From Saliphagus infecundisoli (lineage in GTDB: Archaea; Halobacteriota; Halobacteria; Halobacteriales; Natrialbaceae), in contig NZ_JAIWHV010000002.1 in NCBI RefSeq assembly GCF_020177375.1, positions 62,001 through 126,000 on the forward strand: 64,000 nucleotides of DNA, in the 5' to 3' direction. How positions within the stretch are numbered: position 1 is the stretch's first letter; every line of letters begins with the position of its first letter. Shown here one piece after another: positions 60,007-64,000 of the stretch. Under the pieces are notes generated by a model that was not told where the DNA came from, did no database searches, and saw nothing but the letters and a program-made list of their open reading frames with translations. The position numbers and the translations under genes were made by a program.

Positions 60007-61214
60007 CGCTCGAGCCGGGCCCACTCCGTCGTGTGATCGCCGTCCCGGAAGTGCCAGCGCTGTTCGGGGGTCGCCCCCTCGAGACGGAGCTCGAGGGTCG
60101 CCTCGAAGGCGGGCTCGATCGCCCGGACGGCCGCCGACTCGCGGTCGATCGGGAGGGTGTAGTGGGCAAGCGCCGAGCGGTCCCGGACCGCCGCACAAAG
60201 CGGCACGAGGAACTCCCGGACCGCCGCCGGCTCGCGCGCTTCGACCAGCGGCCGGAGCGAGGCCACACAGAGGCGGACGCCCTCCTCGGCCTCCGCGAGT
60301 TCGGCCTCGATCGCCTCGCGGACCGTCTCTAAATCGCCCCCGACGTCGGTCACCGCCGGCCCGGGGACGCTGCGGTCGCCGTCGGGGGCGGTCGGCGTGC
60401 TCGCCGCCGAGCGGGCGGCCGTCGCGTGAGCGAGGACGGTCGCCTCGCGTGCCGTCCCGGGCGGGAGCTGTGCGGGGACGATCCCGACCTCGCGGTCGAA
60501 CAGCGCGAACAGGTGGCCGTCGTCGCCTTCGAGCAGCCGCGAGCCGGCCGAGTCGAGGATCGCGTCGGGAACCGAGCCGACCACGAGGACGTTGCCGCCT
60601 GCACGGAGCCGGCGGAGGGTACAGCCGACTGACACCCCATCGGGTTCGACGACGACGTCGTAGCCGAGCGCCGTAAACCGGACCGTCGCCCCCGTTCGGG
60701 GGACCCCGTTCGCCCGCGGACGATTGAGTCGGGAGAGCGCCCCGGGATCGACGATCCGGGAGAGCTCGCTCCGGACGCGGGTCGGGTCCTCGCCGGTTCG
60801 GTCCGCGAGCTCGAGGACGACGCCGGCGCCGACGTCGTCGGTCCGCGCGTCGATCCGGGAGACGTGGTCCCAGTCGGGCTCGTCGGGCGAGAGGGTCACG
60901 CCGTCGGGGTCGACCCGGACCGTCCGCCCGTCGTAGCTCGTCGTGACCGCCGGCCACGCGGTCCGCTCGGGAGTCGTCCCGGCGGCGGACTCCGCCCCCG
61001 TATCGGGGGGCGACTCGCCATCGGCGCCAGCCCTCCCGTCGAGGAGGTCGTCCAGGGCGTCGGGATCGACCGTTCCGTTGAGCGCGGGCAGCGAGAGCGC
61101 CGACGCGCCCTCGCGGTCGGCGACGCGGCGAACGACGGCGAGGCTGGCCCGGTCGGGCCAGTTCGAGGCCCCGTCCGTCTCTCCGTCCCCCCGCGGCGGA
61201 TCGTCGTCACGCAT
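60003..61214 (-). CDS. HalOD1-HalOD1-DUF7504-like regulatory protein
   Basis: A 403-residue protein. Two HalOD1 output domains come first: residues ~20-110 (ASLAVVRRVADREGASALSL ... YDGRTVRVDPDGVTL) and ~115-205 (GAGVVLELADRTGEDPTRVR ... ALGYDVVVEPDGVSV). The last ~200 residues resemble DUF7504, a degenerate RecA/KaiC-like fold without a Walker A (NVLVVGSVPDAILDSAGSRL; VRLCVASLRPLVEAREPAAV; ALAHYTLPIDRESAAVRAIE). HalOD1 is a haloarchaeal signalling domain. It is cotranslated with the CHAT gene and likely controls it. ATG 61214 preferred to 61235. Confidence 0.75.
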   Translation of the reverse strand: MRDDDPPRGDGETDGASNWPDRASLAVVRRVADREGASALSLPALNGTVDPDALDDLLDGRAGADGESPPDTGAESAAGTTPERTAWPAVTTSYDGRTVRVDPDGVTLSPDEPDWDHVSRIDARTDDVGAGVVLELADRTGEDPTRVRSELSRIVDPGALSRLNRPRANGVPRTGATVRFTALGYDVVVEPDGVSVGCTLRRLRAGGNVLVVGSVPDAILDSAGSRLLEGDDGHLFALFDREVGIVPAQLPPGTAREATVLAHATAARSAASTPTAPDGDRSVPGPAVTDVGGDLETVREAIEAELAEAEEGVRLCVASLRPLVEAREPAAVREFLVPLCAAVRDRSALAHYTLPIDRESAAVRAIEPAFEATLELRLEGATPEQRWHFRDGDHTTEWARLER

Positions 61215-61399
61215 ACACCCTTCGTACCCCCGCAAGCGACGAAAGCCTCACGTAAACGCTCCCGTCGAACCGTCGTCGGATCAAGACCGACCGTTCACGG
61301 AAGTTTTTCACTCCCCCCGGGCAGTCGCTCTTGGTTCCGAACAGCCCGCCCGAACAATTCTCTGACAGGCTTATTGCCGACCCGACGCTCGATACGACC

Positions 61400-61783
61400 A
61401 TGGGCGACTATCGCCCCGACGACGGCGACATCCCCGACGGCGACGGCCCGACCGCGGGAGGTCACGTCCCCGCCGGCCGCCGGGATCCCCTGAGCGAACT
61501 GCTCTCCGGCCTCTCCCGGCGCCGGCGTCGGGAGGTGCTCTACTACCTCGTCGAGCACGAACTGGCCGACATCGAGTCGATCGCGGGCCGGATCGCCCGC
61601 CGGGAGCGGGGAGCCGACCCCGAGGCGGTCAGGATCGATCTCGCCCACAACCACCTCCCGAAGCTGGCCGACCGGGGACTGATCGAGTACGACCCCCGAA
61701 GCGGGGCGATCAGGCTGATCGCCCTCGAGGACCGGTTCGTCGCGCTCCTCGATCGCTGCCGGGCTCTGGAGTCCGACCGGTAG
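61400..61783 (+). CDS. DUF7344-like winged-helix protein (127 aa)
   Basis: After an acidic N-terminus (MGDYRPDDGDIPDGDGPTAG) comes the winged helix: LSELLSGLSRRRRREVLYYL, ADIESIAGRIARRERGADPE, then AVRIDLAHNHLPKLADRGLI and EYDPRSGAIRLIALEDRFVA. It is a paralogue of the protein at 56050 and probably a DNA-binding regulator. It is divergent from the HalOD1-CHAT operon with 185 bp between the starts, making it the natural local regulator. Promoter GCTTATTG (about 61368-61375) suggests a leaderless mRNA. Confidence 0.75.
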   Translation: MGDYRPDDGDIPDGDGPTAGGHVPAGRRDPLSELLSGLSRRRRREVLYYLVEHELADIESIAGRIARRERGADPEAVRIDLAHNHLPKLADRGLIEYDPRSGAIRLIALEDRFVALLDRCRALESDR

Positions 61784-61845
61784 CGCGGGCGGATACTATT
61801 ATTAGCCTGCCGTTCCATGTCACGGGGTATGACGGGTGGAGACCG

Positions 61846-62394
61846 GTGAGCGTCGGGACGCTGTTGCCCGGGAGCGAGAACGTCGAGGACGCCGACTGGC
61901 TCCACCTCACCGAGGGCGAGACCGTCGAGTGGGTCGGCCGGCCCTCGGCGTACACGATCGCGACCTCGATCGTCGTCGGGGTCGTCCTCGCGGCCGTCGG
62001 GATCGGGCTCGCGATCTGGCTCTCGACGATGGATCTTCCCCCCTGGGCGGCGGCTCTCCCCCTCGTTCTCGTCGTCGTCGGCATCGGCCGGATCCTGATG
62101 GCCTACCTCGACTGGGTCCGGCTGCTGTACGTCATCACCAGCGAGGAGATCTACGTCAAACACGGGCTGGTCTCCCGGGACGTCACCCAGATCCGCCTCG
62201 ATCGCATCCAGAACACCGCCTACGACCAGAGCGTCGCCGAGCGCTTCCTCTCGTTCGGCGACGTCCGGGTCTACACCGCCGGAACCAGCACCGAGGACGT
62301 CACCTTCCGGGACGTGCCCGACCCCCAGCGGGTCAAACGGACGCTGACGAACCTGCTGAGCGAGCAGGGCCGTCGGGAGCCCGGCGAGCTATAG
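61846..62394 (+). CDS. PH (bPH2/YdbS-like) domain membrane protein
   Basis: A 182-residue protein from the GTG at 61846, which follows GGTGGAG by 4 nt. Two helices (ATSIVVGVVLAAVGIGLAIW; AALPLVLVVVGIGRILMAYL) precede a bacterial-type PH domain with the family signature VITSEEIYVKHGLVSRDVTQ and LDRIQNTAYDQSVAERFLSF GDV. These small PH membrane proteins are widespread and of unknown role. A TATA (TACTATTATTA, 61794-61804) lies about 45 nt upstream. Confidence 0.85.
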   Translation: MSVGTLLPGSENVEDADWLHLTEGETVEWVGRPSAYTIATSIVVGVVLAAVGIGLAIWLSTMDLPPWAAALPLVLVVVGIGRILMAYLDWVRLLYVITSEEIYVKHGLVSRDVTQIRLDRIQNTAYDQSVAERFLSFGDVRVYTAGTSTEDVTFRDVPDPQRVKRTLTNLLSEQGRREPGEL

Positions 62395-62549
62395 GGCGGA
62401 CCACTTTCGCCTCCCCGGACTGCCGCCGTCGGAAATCTCCACCGGAAACAGGAGGGTGAGAGCCCCCCTTCCGGCGATTCCGCGCTGGCGATCACTTCCG
62501 CACCGGGGCAGAAAAACGGCTTTTGTCGTCCCCCGCGTTCGATCCGTCG

Positions 62550-62828
62550 ATGGCACCCGATCCCCACCTCGAGGCCGACCCCGCCGACCCCGTCACCCCC
62601 CGATCCCGGGTCGTCATCGACGCCGACGCCGACCGGTACCGCTACGTCTGCCCGAACGGCCACGCCGACTGGGATCGTACCAACAACCACCTCTGGTGTC
62701 GGGGCTGTCGGCGCCAGGCCGACAACGGCGCGGACGTCGATCCCGAACACCACCGCCTCTTCGACAAGAAACGCGAGGAGGTCGTCCCCTGGGAGGTCGT
62801 CGAGATCGACGGCCCACAGCGGGCGTGA
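62550..62828 (+). CDS. Small putative zinc-ribbon protein (92 aa)
   Basis: MAPDPHLEADPADPVTPRSR leads to a central CPNGHADWDRTNNHLWCRGC, giving a C-x4-H/W...C-x2-C arrangement (Cys-Pro-Asn-Gly-His and Cys-Arg-Gly-Cys) likely to bind one zinc. The C-terminus (DKKREEVVPWEVVEIDGP) is charged. I do not know a named family; haloarchaea carry many such small zinc proteins. Promoter tract GGCTTTTG lies about 30 nt before the ATG (leaderless). Confidence 0.7.
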   Translation: MAPDPHLEADPADPVTPRSRVVIDADADRYRYVCPNGHADWDRTNNHLWCRGCRRQADNGADVDPEHHRLFDKKREEVVPWEVVEIDGPQRA

Positions 62829-62834
62829 CTCCCG

Positions 62835-63047
62835 ATGTCGATCCCCTCACTCACCCGACCCTCGCTCTCGACCGCCCAGCGCCTCGTCGGGCTGGCCTGT
62901 GCGCTCGCCTTTTTCGGGCTCGCCTACCGCTCGCTGGCCCCCGAGTACGCGCTGGGCTGGCCGACCATCGCCGGCGCCGTCGTCGTCATCGCGATCCTGC
63001 TGGGAAAGCTCGACCAGCTCGCGGCGGTGGTCGACGCCTGGCGTTAG
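62835..63047 (+). CDS. Small two-helix membrane protein (70 aa)
   Basis: MSIPSLTRPSLSTAQRLVGL starts a hydrophobic protein with two predicted helices (LACALAFFGLAYRSL; WPTIAGAVVVIAILLGKL). It begins 6 nt after the zinc-protein gene and is likely co-transcribed with it. Its TAG overlaps the TAA of the convergent ROK gene (TTAG at 63044-63047). Function unknown. Confidence 0.65.
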   Translation: MSIPSLTRPSLSTAQRLVGLACALAFFGLAYRSLAPEYALGWPTIAGAVVVIAILLGKLDQLAAVVDAWR

Positions 63048-63982
63048 GGCGTGGCCTCGACCCCGCTCCGCATGGCGTGGGGCGCGAGCGCGCCGTAGAG
63101 CCCGATCGCGTCGCCGAGGTCCGTCCGGCGGATCGGCGGCACCTCGGGGAGCGCGTAGTCCGCGAGACGGGGCCGGGCGCGCTCGACGATCTCCTCGAAG
63201 TTGGGCTCGCCGACGCCGCCGCCGACGGTGATCAGCCCCGGGTTGTAGGCGTTGACGACGGCACCGATCCCGGCGGCGTTGTAGCGCCCGATCCGGTCTA
63301 AGTAGTCGTCGGCGACGCGGTCGCCCGCCGCGGCGGCCTCGAAGACGTCCCGCGAGGTGAGCCCTTCGGGATCGAGGGCCGTCTCCCTGGACTCGTCGGC
63401 GAGCAGGTCAGCGACGAAGCCGGCGATCCCCCGGCCAGAGCAGTAGGCCTCCCATGCGCCCGGGACGCCGGAACTCGAGCGCTCTTCGGGACCGATCGGG
63501 AGGAGGCCGACCTCGGCGGCGTGGCCCGCGGCGCCTCGGAGGACGTGGCCCCGATCGACGACGCCTGCGCCGATTCCCGTACCCATCGTGAGGTGGACGA
63601 CGGAGTCGTGGCCCCGACCGCGGCCGTACACCCACTCGGCGAGCGCGCCCGCCGTACAGTCGTTTTCGATCCGGACCGGGAGGGAGGACTCCGCTTCGAT
63701 CGCCGGTCCGAGCGGGATCTCCCGGACGACCTCGTTGTCGGGGGTGTCGATCTCGCGGATCGTCCCGCCGTCGATCAGGCCCGCACAGGCGATCGAGACC
63801 GCGTCGATCGTCCCGGCGCGCTCACGGAGGGTCTCGAGTCGGCCGTGGACCTGCTCGATCAGGTCGTCGATCCGGGTTCGTTCGACGTGGACGTCGCCCC
63901 GGAGGCCGGCGCCCGGCGAGCCGAGCGCCGAGCGGAGGTTCGTGCTGCCGATCCCGAACAGGGCGATCGTCTCGTCGGCCAT
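63044..63982 (-). CDS. ROK-family sugar kinase-like protein lacking the zinc cysteines
   Basis: A 312-residue ASKHA-fold protein. The ROK regions are present: N-terminal LFGIGSTNLRSALGSPGAGL, catalytic Asp in PVRIENDCTAGALAEWVYG, phosphate 2 motif VHLTMGTGIGAGVVDRGHV, and GAAGHAAEVGLLPIGP with the zinc-binding His. The usual C-x-C-G-x2-G-C is replaced by SSSGVPGAW, so the canonical structural zinc site is missing. Sugar kinase (glucokinase-type) is the best call; substrate unproven. The first glycine motif is G-x-G-S-T-N rather than D-x-G-G-T-x. Confidence 0.82.
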   Translation of the reverse strand: MADETIALFGIGSTNLRSALGSPGAGLRGDVHVERTRIDDLIEQVHGRLETLRERAGTIDAVSIACAGLIDGGTIREIDTPDNEVVREIPLGPAIEAESSLPVRIENDCTAGALAEWVYGRGRGHDSVVHLTMGTGIGAGVVDRGHVLRGAAGHAAEVGLLPIGPEERSSSGVPGAWEAYCSGRGIAGFVADLLADESRETALDPEGLTSRDVFEAAAAGDRVADDYLDRIGRYNAAGIGAVVNAYNPGLITVGGGVGEPNFEEIVERARPRLADYALPEVPPIRRTDLGDAIGLYGALAPHAMRSGVEATP

Positions 63983-64000
63983 CCTTCGGTACGATCCCCG

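Noticed and set aside
58498-60036. 512-codon plus-strand frame opposite the CHAT gene
   Set aside because: Gly/Arg-rich shadow; the minus strand carries a coherent CHAT domain.
60006-60957. N-terminal extension of the CHAT frame up to 60957
   Set aside because: The extra ~317 residues are Arg/Pro/Gly-rich and antiparallel in frame to the HalOD1 gene; the ATG at 60006 gives a clean 4-nt overlap.
1-64000. tRNA, rRNA, CRISPR arrays and prophage genes
   Set aside because: No cloverleaf-like sequence, rRNA stretch, regular repeat-spacer array or phage structural gene was noticed by eye; a dedicated RNA scan could still find a small RNA.

Overview
The window is a GC-rich (roughly two-thirds G+C), gene-dense archaeal chromosome segment from a haloarchaeon (class Halobacteria). 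The evidence is the very acidic proteome, twin-arginine lipoproteins with Gly-Asn tethers, the paired TatC proteins (one with a long acidic N-terminus, one a double TatC fusion), an A-type ATP synthase operon, archaeal PCNA, a TrmB regulator, HalOD1 domains, TATA-box promoters often placed about 25 nt before the start codon (leaderless transcripts), and IS200/IS605-type TnpB elements. I cannot assign a genus from sequence alone. No rRNA, tRNA or CRISPR array was recognised.

Layout. 1-5 kb: end of a PfkB kinase, a Tat lipoprotein, a 2Fe-2S ferredoxin, a PiT phosphate permease and a LarE-type sulfur transferase. 5-9.7 kb: assimilatory nitrate reduction (nirA, mobA, nasA). 10-14.1 kb: divergent tatC genes. 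14.2-15.1 kb: a ribbon-helix-helix protein and rlmE. 15.5-24.9 kb: a carbohydrate island with aldo/keto reductase, ThuA-like protein, Gfo/Idh/MocA dehydrogenase, a complete ABC importer (binding protein, two permeases, ATPase) and a divergent TrmB regulator. 25-27.4 kb: PCNA and an intact TnpB element with a translationally coupled small helix protein. 27.4-34.8 kb: branched-chain amino acid operon ilvB-ilvN-ilvC-small protein-leuC-leuD, headed by a leaderless 24-codon ORF that looks like a leader peptide, preceded by a LeuA/CimA gene whose 5' end has a frame problem. 35-38 kb: small conserved proteins, a VOC protein, hisB, an ACT-domain regulator and a YigZ-family protein. 38-42.4 kb: a TAXI TRAP transporter operon. 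42.6-44.7 kb: an S9 peptidase. 44.7-46.3 kb: a second, frameshifted TnpB element. 46.3-54.7 kb: ATP synthase operon atpH-I-K-E-C-F-A-B. 54.8-57.5 kb: a methyltransferase, a pilin-like protein with a broken start, an HTH protein, and the DUF5810/DUF5809 pair. 57.8-61.8 kb: the most unusual module, a CHAT-domain (caspase-like) protein co-transcribed with a HalOD1-HalOD1-DUF7504-like protein, flanked by a DUF7503-like mini membrane protein and a DUF7344-like HTH gene. 61.8-64 kb: PH-domain membrane protein, two small proteins and a ROK kinase.

Themes. Operons are tight, with many ATGA overlaps. Nitrate is reduced by NasA (whose bis-MGD cofactor MobA helps make) and NirA, probably with ferredoxin as donor. 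The carbohydrate island is a coherent uptake-and-oxidation unit under local TrmB control. Both TnpB elements end exactly at the stop codon of a convergent housekeeping gene (pcn, atpB) in the same GAGTRAAC context, and a solitary end of the same family lies near 56 kb. Candidates for undescribed biology are the HalOD1-CHAT module, the ilvB leader ORF, and the small repeat protein embedded in the ilv-leu operon.
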